Assembly: GCA_905147135.1 (NCBI GenBank)
Contig: LR990065.1
Span: 186,001-250,000 of the forward strand
Length of the DNA stretch: 64,000 nt
Direction of reading: 5' to 3'
From: Blastobasis lacticolella
Lineage: Eukaryota; Arthropoda; Insecta; Lepidoptera; Blastobasidae
Position numbers and translations under genes: made by a program. Shown here in pieces: positions 20,739 to 31,882 of the stretch; within the stretch, counting starts at the first letter, position 1; the number at the start of each line of letters is the position of its first letter. Below the pieces are notes generated by a model, which was given only the letters and a program-made list of their open reading frames with translations, was not told the origin of the DNA and ran no database searches.

Positions 20739-21150
20739 TTATAAGCATGAAAATAAAAACATAATTAGCAATCAACACAATAACAGGCAGAATTCGATAA
20801 CATCTATACAATAAACGGCAACTGGAGAGTAATTCGCGTAGGTAACATTGAAATTTTAATGGACTCAAGTAAATCGCAGCGCAAACGCAAGCAGGTAAGA
20901 AAACGGTGCAGTATGATAGACAATTGCATAAGTGTGAGCGGGTTAGTAATAGAAACACGAGCGTCCGCCGCGCATTGTTTACCTCGATATGACTCGAAGA
21001 AAGGTAATGCGTGAAGTCAGGGGCGCGCAACCTTTTTGATAAGTTCATAAAAATCTTTAAGCAGCGTATTATGGGGTTTACTAAATTTAATGAAAAAGCT
21101 GTTGATAATAATGAAATTTGGCAGTAGCAATAGTAACCAAGCCTGGGCAA
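20731..21150 (-). other. 139-codon frame between ORF1 and ORF2 of element C
   Basis: Open frame rich in Leu, Cys and Tyr that ends within the ATGGCTAA overlap with the ORF2 start. It matches nothing I know. It may be only the inter-ORF spacer, but the stop-start overlap would suit termination-reinitiation. Confidence 0.2.
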
Positions 21151-21158
21151 AAAATGGA

Positions 21159-22082
21159 CTAAGTAAACTTGTTTAAATCGTCCTCCTTAGACACGATAAA
21201 CACACCACTTGAATCATTTTTCCGGACGTGGATTTTCCCATATCTCACCCAGACATATTTATAGTCTTTGTCCTTCGCGCACTTCTTAGTGTCGTTGAGC
21301 AGTCTCTTTAATCTTGGCGTTAGATGGTCATTTATATAGATTCGACGTTTGTCGTCGGCGAATCCTATATCTTCTGCGGTTGTAGTTTTCTTCTCTCGGG
21401 CTGCGGCTATAAAATCCTCCTTGAGGTAGCGATTTATAAATCGGACTATTATAATCTTTTCCTTGTCATTAAAAGTAGGCACTCTAGAAATATAGTCGAT
21501 TTGCGTCCTCGGGATACTGCAATCTATCGTTTTGGATATGTTTTCGAAAATATGAAACAAATTTTCTTTGGATTTGAAGGGGTCCCCTCTAATTTCGAGA
21601 TTGTTCATTCTTGACCATTGCTCCTTATCCAATATGTCGGCGCGAAGCCGGTCAACGCTCTGTTGGGTTGAAGTCATTTTGACGTCTACGTTGATAACTT
21701 TGGATATTTCGTCCTCAACGTCCTCCAGACGCTTGCCGAACTCGGATAAACTTGTGCTGTTCGCTGTGCACGCTGTCTTTAGATCCTCCAATTCATTTTT
21801 TATGGCCTTTACATCATCCACCAATTCAGGGACGCGGTCAACGTGTTTCTTGACTTCCCTGATCTCCTTCAGGATGATTTCCAGCAAGGGTAAGTCCTGT
21901 TTTGCTTTAACACAATTTGGGCACCTGAATGCAGCTCTCTTCTGAGATCTAAAGGTACGATAGACCACTTCCTCCACTTCAGCACAGGCAAAACAAAGGT
22001 TCTTATAGCAGCCAGCACACAACACCAGATCGTTAGAGGATGCACTACAGGATCCGCACGCGGACGACATTGTAAATAACAA
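21159..22082 (-). CDS. Element C ORF1: PHD-like zinc finger, coiled coil, RRM-like (307 aa)
   Basis: Predicted RNA-binding chaperone of the retrotransposon particle. Cysteine pairs at residues 9-61 (CGSCSAS, LCAGCYKNLCFACAE, FRCPNC) form a PHD/RING-like finger. Residues about 70-150 are coiled coil (EIILKEIREVKKHVDRVP). QWSRMNNLEIRG begins the RRM-like domain and NDHLTPRLKRLLND the C-terminal domain. The frame is uninterrupted. Confidence 0.75.
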   Translation of the reverse strand: MLFTMSSACGSCSASSNDLVLCAGCYKNLCFACAEVEEVVYRTFRSQKRAAFRCPNCVKAKQDLPLLEIILKEIREVKKHVDRVPELVDDVKAIKNELEDLKTACTANSTSLSEFGKRLEDVEDEISKVINVDVKMTSTQQSVDRLRADILDKEQWSRMNNLEIRGDPFKSKENLFHIFENISKTIDCSIPRTQIDYISRVPTFNDKEKIIIVRFINRYLKEDFIAAAREKKTTTAEDIGFADDKRRIYINDHLTPRLKRLLNDTKKCAKDKDYKYVWVRYGKIHVRKNDSSGVFIVSKEDDLNKFT

Positions 22083-22275
22083 TTAAGGTTACTATTATTT
22101 TATTCTTAAAAAGAGCAAAAAAGGTTGATCAGCACTGAATGTTATCGGTCGGTGTCAATGATAGTTACTACGAGTCCCACGTGTTACCTCTGCGACCGAA
22201 CGACGCGAACTATAATAATATAATAATTTCACTAATAGATAATATGATAATTTCAAAACTAAATTCTAACACTTT

Positions 22276-22935
22276 TCACTTAATCTCTGTGATACCTAAT
22301 GTCGTTTCGGCGGCACCGGAAATTCTGGGTCGCCCACGGAATCGCCGGTACACCACACCCTTCGGCCAATAATCTTCCCTCATGAAGAAATCCAAATCTG
22401 CGGTGGGAACCAACACCACGAACGAGTTGAACGTACGTTCATGGCTTGATTCCAAGAGCCGGACTCTCACGAGGTACTTTTTGGTTAAGCGGATATGCTC
22501 TTTCACGTCCTTTGCCGTCACTGTGTAATGAAGGCGGGACAGGTAAAGCGCCGTCGTCGGTGTCGCAGGGCGCAGTAGAAAGTTGGGACCGGTTACTGCA
22601 GTGCCGCGAAAATTCTGAGCAGCACGACGTCTACTCTTCTTCTGGACCGTGATAAATCCTTCCTCATCACAGTCCACGTCGGGGGCACATGGGGGCTTTA
22701 ATACCCCCGTTTCTTGTGGAGCTGAAGCAACCACGCGACGAGGTTGGCGCGATGCCGGTGCGCTGACGGGAGCCGCGGGCGCGGCGGGCGCTGGCGGGTG
22801 GGCAGCGGGTACGGGCCGGCGAGCGGCGGGTGCGGGCGGGCGCGGCGCGGGCGCAGGGCCTCGCGGTGACGCACCCGCAACGTGTACGCCGATGCGAGCC
22901 GCGTACGTATTGAGTTCCAGCGTGGACGGCGGCAC
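22276..22935 (-). CDS. Element C upstream ORF: Pro/Ala-rich, RRM-like C-terminus (219 aa)
   Basis: Residues 20-85 are a GC-rich proline/alanine/arginine tract. Residues 93-107 (DEEGFITVQKKSRRR) and 130-200 (LYLSRLHYTVTAKDVKEHIR, later FVVLVPTADLDFF and WPKGVVYRRFRGRPR) form the RRM-like domain often seen at the C-terminus of CR1-type ORF1 proteins. It lies only about 190 nt upstream of a second ORF1-type frame. Either the element has two ORF1-class proteins, or two elements are fused here. Confidence 0.7.
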   Translation of the reverse strand: MPPSTLELNTYAARIGVHVAGASPRGPAPAPRPPAPAARRPVPAAHPPAPAAPAAPVSAPASRQPRRVVASAPQETGVLKPPCAPDVDCDEEGFITVQKKSRRRAAQNFRGTAVTGPNFLLRPATPTTALYLSRLHYTVTAKDVKEHIRLTKKYLVRVRLLESSHERTFNSFVVLVPTADLDFFMREDYWPKGVVYRRFRGRPRISGAAETTLGITEIK

Positions 22936-22969
22936 CTCCGTGAAGTTGGCCCCCCAAAGTAATTATTTT

Positions 22970-23290
22970 TGAATTCAATTAATGCAAATCGTTTGAGAAT
23001 CGTTTGAGAAGATTTGAGAGTAAAGAAAAATCGTTTGAGAGTTAATAGTTTTTCCAGAAAATTGATTTTAATGGGTGTGAAATTGGCCCCCATATTCTCT
23101 ATCTCGTCGAAAAATTGACTTAGACGTTCAATTTTTTTTTAATCGTTTAAGAATCGTTTGAGAGGATTTGAGAGTTCAAAAAAACTGTTGGAGAGTTAAT
23201 ATTTTAATTGATATTACTTCATTATTGCGTGAGTCATTTCCCCGTAATTTCCCCTATTTTCTCAGGACTTCCGGTCCGCGCAATGCAAAG
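22970..23290 (-). repeat. 5' UTR tandem repeats of element C
   Basis: Two imperfect copies of about 150 bp, each with the phrases GTGAARTTGGCCCCC and AATCGTTTGAGAATCGTTTG (plus strand). Tandem 5' monomers of this sort often act as internal promoters of non-LTR elements. The copies sit exactly at the expected 5' end. Confidence 0.6.
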
Positions 23291-23544
23291 CAAATGAATA
23301 AACTATCTTTACAACTAGTGCCCGTGTCTCCGGCATAGACTTCCTCTCACTATTGAATTTGGAATCCTAGAAACACACATATGCGCGTTCATACTAAGGT
23401 TGTGTAGAATAGGTAAGTAGGTCTCTACCTTAATTTAGGCGGCGAATTTCATATGCAATATAATGTGTCGATAAAATTAAGTACGAAAGTACTTAACTAC
23501 TATTGCTCTATAAAATGTAAGATTTGTAATTTCTTTAGACTTAC

Positions 23545-23565
23545 CATAGGGATCATAAGATAAAT
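23545..23565 (-). CDS. Microexon F, 21 nt (DLSYDPY)
   Basis: Acceptor TTTTTACAG, donor GTAAGTC, phase 1-1. Counterpart of microexon C in copy 1. Five bases differ between the two and all changed codons are amino-acid changes (G/D, L/S, F/Y, F/Y). Its 3' exon is missing because element C occupies the next position. Confidence 0.6.
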
Positions 23566-24363
23566 CTGTAAAAATGAATAAATGCATAAGTGCCTAAGTT
23601 ACCTATAGTGAGAAACAAGTCACAAGCTTGGGTAGACTATGCAAGTATCCAGAGGTAAAAACTTAAGCACGGCAGGACCGTTTTAGGTATTAATTTGAAA
23701 TGTATGTGCCTAGCGTTGGTAGGTAGGTAGATATAATAGTCTGAAAAAACTGCCCTACCCCTTCCTTCCCCTACCCCTACTCGAAGGTCGTCCGCTTGAG
23801 AAGTAAGAGACTAGTTACAGTCTCATGAGCCAATTAGCACCTCGTGACGATCCTCCTCCTCGTGAAATCCCGGTTTTGAAAAGATATACCGGTATTGCCA
23901 CCCCTACATGCGAGGTTCACCTAGGTCGTCCGCAGGGGAAGTTACAGTCTCGGGAGCCAATTAGCACCTCGTGACAATATAAATATGATAGTATGAAGTT
24001 TGCCGAGGTTTATACTAATTATGAGCGATATGACGACTAGTCGGCCCAAACAGCCGATTCATCGGTTATTCTCTTTACCTATCTCATGGGTAAAATCAAA
24101 TCAGTTTATTTCCTTGCAATCCTTTCGCTATCAGTAAACTATCTTTACGATTGTGTCAAGAGATTGTGTCTGGAAATTGCGATTTTATTGCAATGAATGT
24201 CGAATTCCATTTTAAAACAGGCAGCTGTAGGTACTCGATAGAAAACAGAACTTGTGCCGATTAAGCTACCGCCTAACCTTTGAAATGACGCCGATTCTTT
24301 TTTGCTGTTGTTTTTGGTTTGGCTTTGAAGTACAGGTCGAAGCAAGAAGAAATGGGCTCCTTT

Positions 24364-24407
24364 TCATCCCTCCTTAATTCTACAGTAGATAAACTCTACG
24401 CACTTAC
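24364..24407 (-). CDS. Candidate 3' exon of copy 2, second cassette (GKCVEFIYCRIKEG, stop)
   Basis: Intact version of the two-cysteine 3' exon, entered in phase 1 after CCTCCCACAAG. AATAAA follows near 24183, about 180 nt past the stop. Same dual splice-site caveat as at 1389-1432. Confidence 0.42.
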
Positions 24408-24802
24408 CTTGTGGGAGGAATGATGTAAGCAAATAGAAGACTATGCAAGTCTCGGGCCCTAATAAAATTACACTTAAGGTACTAAGTCCTACGTGTGTGC
24501 GTTTAAAAGTTTTGTTCGGAGCATCGTGATAGTGACGCTCAAAACTCACGCTCATGCTCGTGCGTGTCATCTCGCGATTGTGTCTCCGGCATTGACTTTC
24601 TCTCACTATTGAATTTGGAATTCTAGAAATACACTTGTGCGAGTTATTACAAAGGTTGTGAAGGATAGGTAAGTAGGTATCTACCTTAATTTAAGCGGCG
24701 AATTTCAAAGGAAAAAATAATGTCGTCGATAAAATTAAGTACGTAGGTACTTAACTACCATTATTTTATAAAATGTAGGAACTGTAATCTTTTTAGACTT
24801 AC

Positions 24803-24820
24803 CATCCGTGTTTGGGACAC
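24803..24820 (-). CDS. Microexon E, 18 nt (GVPNTD)
   Basis: GTGTCCCAAACACGGATG between TTTTTACAG and GTAAGTC, phase 1-1. Differs from microexon B of copy 1 by one base (I to V). Confidence 0.6.
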
Positions 24821-25351
24821 CTGTAAAAATGAAATAATGTATAAGTGCCTAAGTTACCTATAGTGAGAAATAAGTCACAAGCTTGGGTAGACTATGCAAG
24901 TATGCAGAGGTAAAAACTTGAGCACGGCAGGACTGTTTTTGGTATTAATTTGAAATGTATGTGCCTAGCCTTGGTAGGTAGGTAGATATTATAGTTTGAA
25001 TAAACCTGGCCTATTTCTGCCCCTGCCCTATCCTTTCCTTCCCCTACCCCTACTCAAAGGTCGTCCGCTGGAGAAGTCAGAGACTAGTTACAGTCTCGGG
25101 AGCCAATTATTTTCTTTACCTATATTCGTGAAGGGGTAAAATGAAATCAATTCATTTCATTGCAATCCTTTCGCTAACAGTTAGCTATCTTAACTATTTC
25201 ACTTGCTTTTGATTTATTGAGGTGCCTTGAGGCTGTTAATAGAGGACTGCGCAAGAGATTGCGTCTCTAAATTGCGATTTTATTGCAATATATGTCGAAT
25301 TTCATTTTAAAACAAGCAGCTGTAGGTACTCGATAGAAAACAGAACTTGTA

Positions 25352-27212
25352 TAATAATAATAATAATAATAATAAAAATATTTATTTCTCCACAATAATC
25401 TTATAATATTAGGATACAATAATTCGAACATGAATTTTGTTATTGTGGGAGACTGGAGCTTACGGTAGGTCAAGCCTGTGTTGTAAGTCTCCAGAAATCC
25501 CTGTATGATTAAATTGAAGTATAATTATTGAGAGAGAGATAGAAACAGAGAAAATTTTAATTAAATTTACTTACATACTACATTTTTAAAGTAAAGAAAA
25601 TAAATGAAAAGGTGTGTAGTGCGTTTGTATGTGTGTAAGTGTGTGTGTTTGTGTGTGTCCATCAGCCAACAACTTGCATAATAGCCTCTGTTACGTCGTA
25701 GTTAACATTTTGTAAAAGTGAAGTTATTTTGTGTTATGCTTCGAATTTAGCTAAAGTGTAGATTTGTGTCTGTCTATTGATTCTATTGTAAAGAAATGGA
25801 CCAAGGAATAGAAAAAATTTTTGAGCAAAGCTGGTTGACACTTGCCTTGGACAGAAAACTATGGGGCGTCTGGAATTGAATGTGTTATGAAGTAGGTGCA
25901 TATGAGTGTTGTTTCAGAATTATATTCAATATAAACAGTTGTCGGACAGTCAATACTTTATAATTTTGATATAGTTCAAAAGTAGGAAATCTGTAAGGGC
26001 GGAAGGTACTAACTTTAATAATTATTTGTTGAGCTCTTTCTAATCTAATTAAATTTGTCTTGGATGTACCTCCCTAAACAGTGATACAGTAAATAATAAG
26101 TGGTTGGCATAATAAGTAGTAAATGGATTTCAATAATTTGTCATCAGCCACATGACGTAGCGTTTTAAAGATATAAATTAACTTTCTCATTCTGTTTGTA
26201 AGTAGGTTGACATGTGGTTGAAAAGTGAGCTTATGGTCAATAAGTATACCTAAGTATTTGTAACAATCAGTTCATTCTATTTTTGGACAATTACATGTAG
26301 TGGTAGAAAGGGAACAAGAGTGAGCGACTAGATCTAAAGGAAGCACAGGCAAGCGTTGATGATCCGTCATGGTAAAAGTTATATAATTCGACTTTTGAGT
26401 GTTAAGAGTCAACTTATTCTGAACCAACCAACTTGTGACAACGTTGAGTCCTGATTGGGCACAATTGAATACTTCTTCCCAAGATTTGTCATTAAAGAGG
26501 ATGGCAGTGTCGTCCGCAAAGATCAGGATTTTAACATTTACGAGAGGAAGGTTACACAGTATATTAATAAAAATAAGAAATAGGGTAGGGCCTAGTATGC
26601 TACCCTGTGGCACTCCGTGCGTAATTGGAAGATCGGTACTGATGTGATGGTCTATTTTAACGCACTGGGTACGATTGGAAAGGTAACTCTCAAATAATTG
26701 CAATTGTACACCTCTAACGCCAAAACGTTCCATTTTCAATAGTAGTAAAGGTAAAGAGACGGTGTCAAACGCCTTAGTTAAATCTAAAAATATGGCCAAA
26801 GTTTTTATCTTATAGTCTAGGTTTTCAACCACATAATTGGTGAGCTCATGAACAGCATCCGCAGTTGACTTACCATTTCGGAACCCATATTGAGCTGATG
26901 ATATCAAGTTATTGCTTTCTAGATATGTAACAAGTCGTTTGTTAATTGATCTTTCAAGAATTTTAGACAAAGCTGTCAATACTGAAATGGGTCTATAGTT
27001 ATTAATTACACTCTTATATCCATTATTAAATATATGATGAATTAGGGACTTTTTGAATGCTGTGGGGAAGATGCCATTACTGAGAGAAAGATTACAAATA
27101 TGAGTTATAGGGGTAGTCAATATATCCTTGTGTTGAATAATAAGATTACTAGAGATGTCATCCCATCCTACCGCACAGTCACGTTTCAAATTAGAAATTA
27201 TTTCATAAAGTT
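25352..27212 (-). pseudogene. 5'-truncated non-LTR element 'D' in the 3' UTR of the first cassette
   Basis: The 305-codon frame 26272-27189 holds the RT core: NNYRPISVLTALSKILER, QYGFRNGKSTADAV, FLDLTKAFDTVSLP, HGVPQGSILGPTLF and KILIFADDTAILF. Degraded thumb and C-terminal sequence continues to about 25700. The 3' end is a TTA-repeat tail (ATAATAATA on the plus strand at 25352-25373). It splits the cassette tail between CAGAACTTGT and TACCGCC, leaving the 3' exon at 27310 about 2 kb from its poly(A) signal. Confidence 0.85.
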
Positions 27213-27309
27213 ACCGCCTAACCTTTGAAATGACGCCGATTTTTTTTGTGCTGCAGTTTTTGGTTTGGCTTTGAAGTACAGGTCGAAGCAAGAAGAAATG
27301 GGCTCCTTT

Positions 27310-27353
27310 TCATCCCTCCTTAATTCTACAGTAGATAAACTCTACGCACTTAC
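27310..27353 (-). CDS. Candidate 3' exon of copy 2, first cassette (GKCVEFIYCRIKEG, stop)
   Basis: Intact two-cysteine 3' exon. With exon 1, exon 2 and microexon D it would give a prepeptide of 41 residues: signal peptide, GVFNKY, then GKCVEFIYCRIKEG. This is the shortest complete exon chain in the window. Element D interrupts the 3' UTR just past it. Confidence 0.45.
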
Positions 27354-27748
27354 CTTGTGGGAGGAATTATGTAAGCAAATAGAAGATTATGCAAGTCTCG
27401 GGCCCTAATAAAATTACACTTAAGGTACTAAGTCCTACGTGTGTGCGTTTAAAAGTTCTGTTCGGAGCATCGCGATAGTGACGCTCAAAACTCACGCTCA
27501 TGCTCGTGCGTGTCAACTCGCGATTGTGTCTCCGGCATTGGCTTTCTCTCACTATTAAATTTGGAATTCTAGAAACACACTTGTGCGAGTTATTACAAAG
27601 GATAGGTAAGTAGGCATATACCTTAATTTAAACGGTGAATTTCAAATTCAAAAATAATGTTGTCGCTAAAATTAAGTACGTAGGTACTTAACTACCATTA
27701 TTTTATAAAATGTAGGAACTGTAATATTTGTAATATTTTTAGACTTAC

Positions 27749-27766
27749 CATACTTGTTGAAGACAC
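27749..27766 (-). CDS. Microexon D, 18 nt (GVFNKY)
   Basis: GTGTCTTCAACAAGTATG between TTTTTACAG and GTAAGTC, phase 1-1. It is the first microexon downstream of exon 2 in copy 2, about 200 nt away, so exon 2 to D to the 3' exon needs no long introns. Confidence 0.62.
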
Positions 27767-27968
27767 CTGTAAAAATGAAATAATGTATAAGTGCCTAAGT
27801 TACCTATAGTGAGAAATTATTTTGTATTGTATATACGTAGCGTTGGTAGGTAGGTAGGTGTAAAAGTCTGAATAAACCTGGCCTACTTCTGCCTTAACTT
27901 TGCCGTACCTCTTCCTTCCTTACCTCTACTCAAGCCTACCCCACCACTACTCTTTTATCGTTACTTAC

Positions 27969-28002
27969 CTGATTGTGCTGAGGCCAAAGCACACAGCAGC
28001 AC
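27969..28002 (-). CDS. Secreted-peptide gene copy 2, exon 2 (signal peptide, second half)
   Basis: Identical in coding sequence to exon 2 of copy 1 (VLLCALASAQS plus one base) with the consensus donor CAG/GTAAGT and a T-rich acceptor ending CAG. Exact conservation of this exon contrasts with the variable microexons next to it. Confidence 0.72.
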
Positions 28003-28439
28003 CTGAAAAAAATTTGCTTTATTTAAAAGAAATAAAATAAAGAAGCAACATCGCCATAGCAAGTAACCTATACTTAGATTTTATTATGCTACGCAGTGAC
28101 AAACGAGCAATCAGCCCACCTGATGGTAAGTGGTAGATAACTGTACCTATCGATACATGCATTTAGTCACTGAGGACTAAAATGAAATGCCTCATGCCTG
28201 TAATTGCGTCGGCCACCTTATCTTTCAAACCGGAACACAACAATTCAAGCATTGGTACATGACGGCAGAAATAGATAAGGCGGTGGTACTCAGCCAGGCG
28301 GGCTCCTCAGGTTTGACAGAGTCCTACCACCTGACATGACAATTCATCGCCAACCACACACATCACATCTGCTTAGTCCTTACAGTTCACTGATGGATAT
28401 AGCCTCCTCCACGTTAGTGAACGGTAATGCGGTAAGTAT

Positions 28440-28790
28440 AGTAGGAAAAAGCGTCGCTGGTCTAGTGGTTAACGTCCGTCTCGTTAACGAGAGGTACCGA
28501 GTTTGAATCCCAGTGCAGCCACATTTCACACGAGAACATTTAATAGTAGTCTACTCAACCCCTGTCCTAATTTGAACACCCACTGCTCTGACACCCAACT
28601 GACTGCCGCCATATAGCCATAGCTCTTTTCTGAGTTATGTACCTATAATAAGTATTTGAACATTCATTGACACTCCAACCCAACTCAACCTTACAAGCGC
28701 AGGCTGAAAGTGTAACCATGATCAAATCTAGTTACTGGCAAACCCTGGATCATATACTAGGCGGACCTCGGCCCCACCTTAAATTAAATG
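28440..28790 (+). mobile_element. tRNA-derived SINE
   Basis: Head with A box TGGTCTAGTGGTTAACG and B box GAGTTTGAATCCC (28456-28512). The body ends in the CCTGGATCAT ... AGGCGGACC phrase shared with the SINE at 59340-59640. Confidence 0.7.
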
Positions 28791-30275
28791 TCAATGATAG
28801 AATTTAATCTCTATATTTAATCATGTCCATCAATTATTATTATATTTACTGTCAATGAAATTTTCAAGTATTCGTTTACCGAATAAAATGGCTTATCCAA
28901 CAAGAAGTCATTAAGCAGATTTGCAAAATGTGTATAGCTACTAGCGTTTCTAATTTCAGCTGGCGGAAGCTCATAATACACTGGCCTTATAACGCGAGAA
29001 TTTTTGGTTGCTTGTGTGATATTGCGTTTTCCAGATTAAAACTAACTATTTTGCTGAGATCAGCTCAAATCAAAGCGTGCAAATGAATCAACTGTTCGAC
29101 TTGTACATAGAACAATCTCATATATATTGCTAAACTTGGCTCACAATTTTATTTTCGATGAAATGTTTTTTGCGAAACTGCCTGCGTTATGCGCCTACCA
29201 ATGTTCTGAGTGCCCGTTTTTTTGTGCAATCAAAAAACGGTGTGATTCTGATGCGTTTCCCCATAGAATCATTCCATTAGACATAACAGAGTGTTTGGCG
29301 GAGAATATTTCAGAGATGCGATAGGTTTCTATTTACCTATAGCATATGTTGCATTAGACAATTTTGCACAGACATTATCAATGTGTATTGCCTACTTCAA
29401 CGTGGCTAGCATATTGAAATTTAGTCGTCGTGCATAATTGAATCGGGTTTTGCATCTCCCTCAAATCAGGTGGCAATCTCTCCAAAAATATAATTATTTT
29501 GGATTTAGTGCTATTTAGTATCAGTCCATTACACATTGGCGAACTCCAAGCCCCCACATGTTGCGCGGAAGCATTATCGGGATTTGACGCCAAGAGTTTC
29601 AGTCCACTACTCTGCAACCACTAATTAAGCCGCGAATATGCAGCTCGGGTATTACTCTCTACATTTTTTTGCGTTGGTGCCCGTACTACTACCGTGGCAT
29701 CATCCGCAAACAGCACATTATGATAATTTTTCATAAATTTGGTTAAACGTTGGAATACCGTGAATAGTGTGTTTCTTAGAGAGGATCCCTGTGGAACACC
29801 TATCGTTATGCTGACTTCATCTGACCTATGACACCATCTATTCGAACTTCAACAGTATGTGTGTACTTTATTTCTTAATAAATACAGGAGTTCAAAAAAT
29901 AATTTTACAAAGCAAAGGGTTATCCCAACCGTCTGTTTTCTATTATGTATGAAATTTTGAATTGAAGCTTTTAGGCGTTACCTAATTTGCTGTATCGTGA
30001 CAGCTTTTAGATGAGAAGCTCATGGTTAACAACATTAAAAGTAGAGATGAAACGGATAGTTGTTTGGCCAGATACCGGATACCGGATATCCGGCCAGCCT
30101 CCTAGCCGGATAGCCGGATATCCGGCGGCCGGATATTCGGCAGGACATAGTCTCTGAACAAGTTTGTGCAAGTTGTGATCGCGGCGTGGGACTTTATTCG
30201 ACTTTAACACACACTATTTAACACTTAAATGTGTTTATGTAATTTCAAGTCTTTGTTTATGGGAATAAAAAAACC

Positions 30276-30506
30276 GTGGACAAATTCACAAAGCGCCATC
30301 TAGCCCCAAAGTAAGCAAAGCTTGTGTTATGGGTGCTAGATAACTAATTAACTACTTATATACTTTTAAATACATACTTAAAACACCCAGACCCGTAACA
30401 GAAATTAAAATTTATCTTTCAATTTCTGCCCGGCCAGGAATCGAACCCGGGACCTCTTGCGTGCCAAACCGGCATGTTGACCACTGAACCAGTCAGGTCG
30501 TCAATA
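30276..30506 (-). mobile_element. tRNA-derived SINE inside the hAT MITE
   Basis: Minus-strand head GACCTGACTGGTTCAGTGG with B box GGGTTCGATTCC (30440-30455), then the ATTTCTGTTACGGGTCTGGG segment and the GGGGCTAGATGGCG tail. A tail-only copy in opposite orientation lies at 30735-30795. Confidence 0.7.
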
Positions 30507-30654
30507 ATTTGAACGTTGAACTGAACAATTCCGCCCTTCCCCACATTAGCCTACAGCATCGTAGAGGATAAACGATATCATATACTACCTCTAAATATAA
30601 AGAAATTCATATTTTTATTCCAGGATAATATTTTTTTAATATCTTTATTATCAA

Positions 30655-30906
30655 CATATAAGGTATTACATAATATATGTATGAAGCCGTGAACTAGATG
30701 GAGTGCTAAACGTATTAAAACTATAGGTACAATTATAACACATGCTTTGCTTACTTTGGGGCTAGATGGCGCTGTGTGAATTTGTCCACGATTATTTATT
30801 ATTATTATTTCTGTCGTGCGTGAAATAGTTGTATCTATCGTTGTAATACGATTAGCAATCCATCCAGTTCACGGCTTCATACATAATTATGTAACAGCCT
30901 GTATAT
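30655..30906. mobile_element. Small inverted-repeat element inside the hAT MITE
   Basis: Arms of about 75 bp: TATGAAGCCGTGAACTAGAT (30680) and its near-complement ending near 30906. Related to the inverted repeats at 58632-58666 and 63903-63977. Its middle holds a SINE tail. Confidence 0.55.
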
Positions 30907-31882
30907 CTTAATTGACTTTGAAAAAATATTACACTAAATACATTATTATACTAAACAGCATTTGTCAAAAGTACACATGACAAAAATGCCGGCCGGATAT
31001 TATCGCATTATCCGGTATCCGGCCGGATAGTAAATTATGGCCGGATAGGCCGGATACCGGATAGTGGCCGGATATCTGTTTCATCTCTAATTAAAAGCCT
31101 TTGATATGTCACAGAAGATTCCAGCGGTTTTGATCTTACTGTCTATATCGGTAATAATATACTACTATGTTTTGACTTGTTAGACTATTATGTTTACGAT
31201 ATGCTAATGTTTTTGCCGTAATTAGCTTGTTTTTTTTAAATATGTCAATATAGTCTATACTTTCTATTCGATAAAATAAAAAATACGGTTATTGGGCATT
31301 AGTTATAGATACTTGTTCTTTTGCTATTATTTTTTAATATGTGACGTAAACCTTTGCTTTTTGGTACTAATATCTAAATATAAGTAATAAAAGATACTTT
31401 CAAAAATTTGATCTGACCAAATTGGATCTTGGTTACACGTTCAGATCGCCTTTAAGTGCAGGTTTTCTCAAGATGTTTTCCTTACCGTAAGAGCATCGGT
31501 TAGTTGTCATCTGATCAACTAATGTACATAACTCGGAATAACCCAACTGACAAAAAACCGAATAACTCCCGACCAAGTTTACATATACTTAAATATTTTC
31601 TAAACTACTTAACTAATTTTAATAATATGAAGCTAATAATCATCTCGATTAAACTATCGGTCTATCTGTTCGTGTGCTACGATGCCACCTACAGACATAC
31701 ATATACACACGTGAAACTTGTAACACCCCCCTTTTTTATGACGGAGTTAAAAATATTGATACATTGCACTGATGATTGAACTCGGTACCTCTCGCTCACG
31801 AGTCGGACCCGGCAGCCAATAGACCTCCGATATTCTTGTTATCCATTGCAAATTAATGATATGTAATTAATAAAACACTTAC

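Larger units (their letters stand above)
17625..23290 (-). mobile_element. Non-LTR retrotransposon 'C', nearly full length
   Basis: Ordered on the minus strand: 5' tandem repeats (22970-23290), a Pro/Ala-rich ORF (22276-22935), a PHD-type ORF1 (21159-22082), endonuclease (19659-20738) and RT (17887-19341), then a TAAA-type 3' end near 17625-17650. Clade between Jockey and CR1 by motif. It interrupts the peptide-gene cassette array: cassette sequence resumes at 23291-23313. ORF2 is broken by frameshifts around 19360-19660. Confidence 0.8.
30042..31089. mobile_element. hAT-type MITE (1048 bp), 8-bp target duplication
   Basis: Terminal inverted repeat TAGAGATGAAAC at both ends and a perfect 8-bp duplication ATTAAAAG at 30034-30041 and 31090-31097. 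Subterminal regions are packed with CCGGATA/TATCCGG words (30070-30140 and 30990-31075), which may be transposase binding sites. No transposase. Contains a SINE and a further inverted-repeat element. Confidence 0.88.
28830..31230 (-). pseudogene. Non-LTR element 'L' RT pseudogene, split by a hAT MITE
   Basis: Minus-strand pieces in order: KTAGIFCDISKAF (31098-31140), the hAT insertion, FNVVNHELLI (30007-30040), IGVPQGSSLRNTLFTVF (29760-29830), NVLFADDATVVV (29690-29725), GLILNSTKSKIIIF (29490-29535) and the tail KPFYSVNEYLKI near 28870. Removing the MITE with one copy of its 8-bp duplication restores SKAFNVVNHELL. Many stops and frameshifts. Confidence 0.75.

Noticed and set aside
22649..22972. 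Ala/Gly-rich frame of 107 codons on the plus strand
   Set aside because: Shadow of the GC-rich Pro/Ala tract of the minus-strand ORF of element C.
28440..28520. Possible functional tRNA gene
   Set aside because: A and B boxes are present but the cloverleaf is poor and SINE body sequence follows, so it is a SINE head. The same applies at 46620, 59350, 52900 and 30500.
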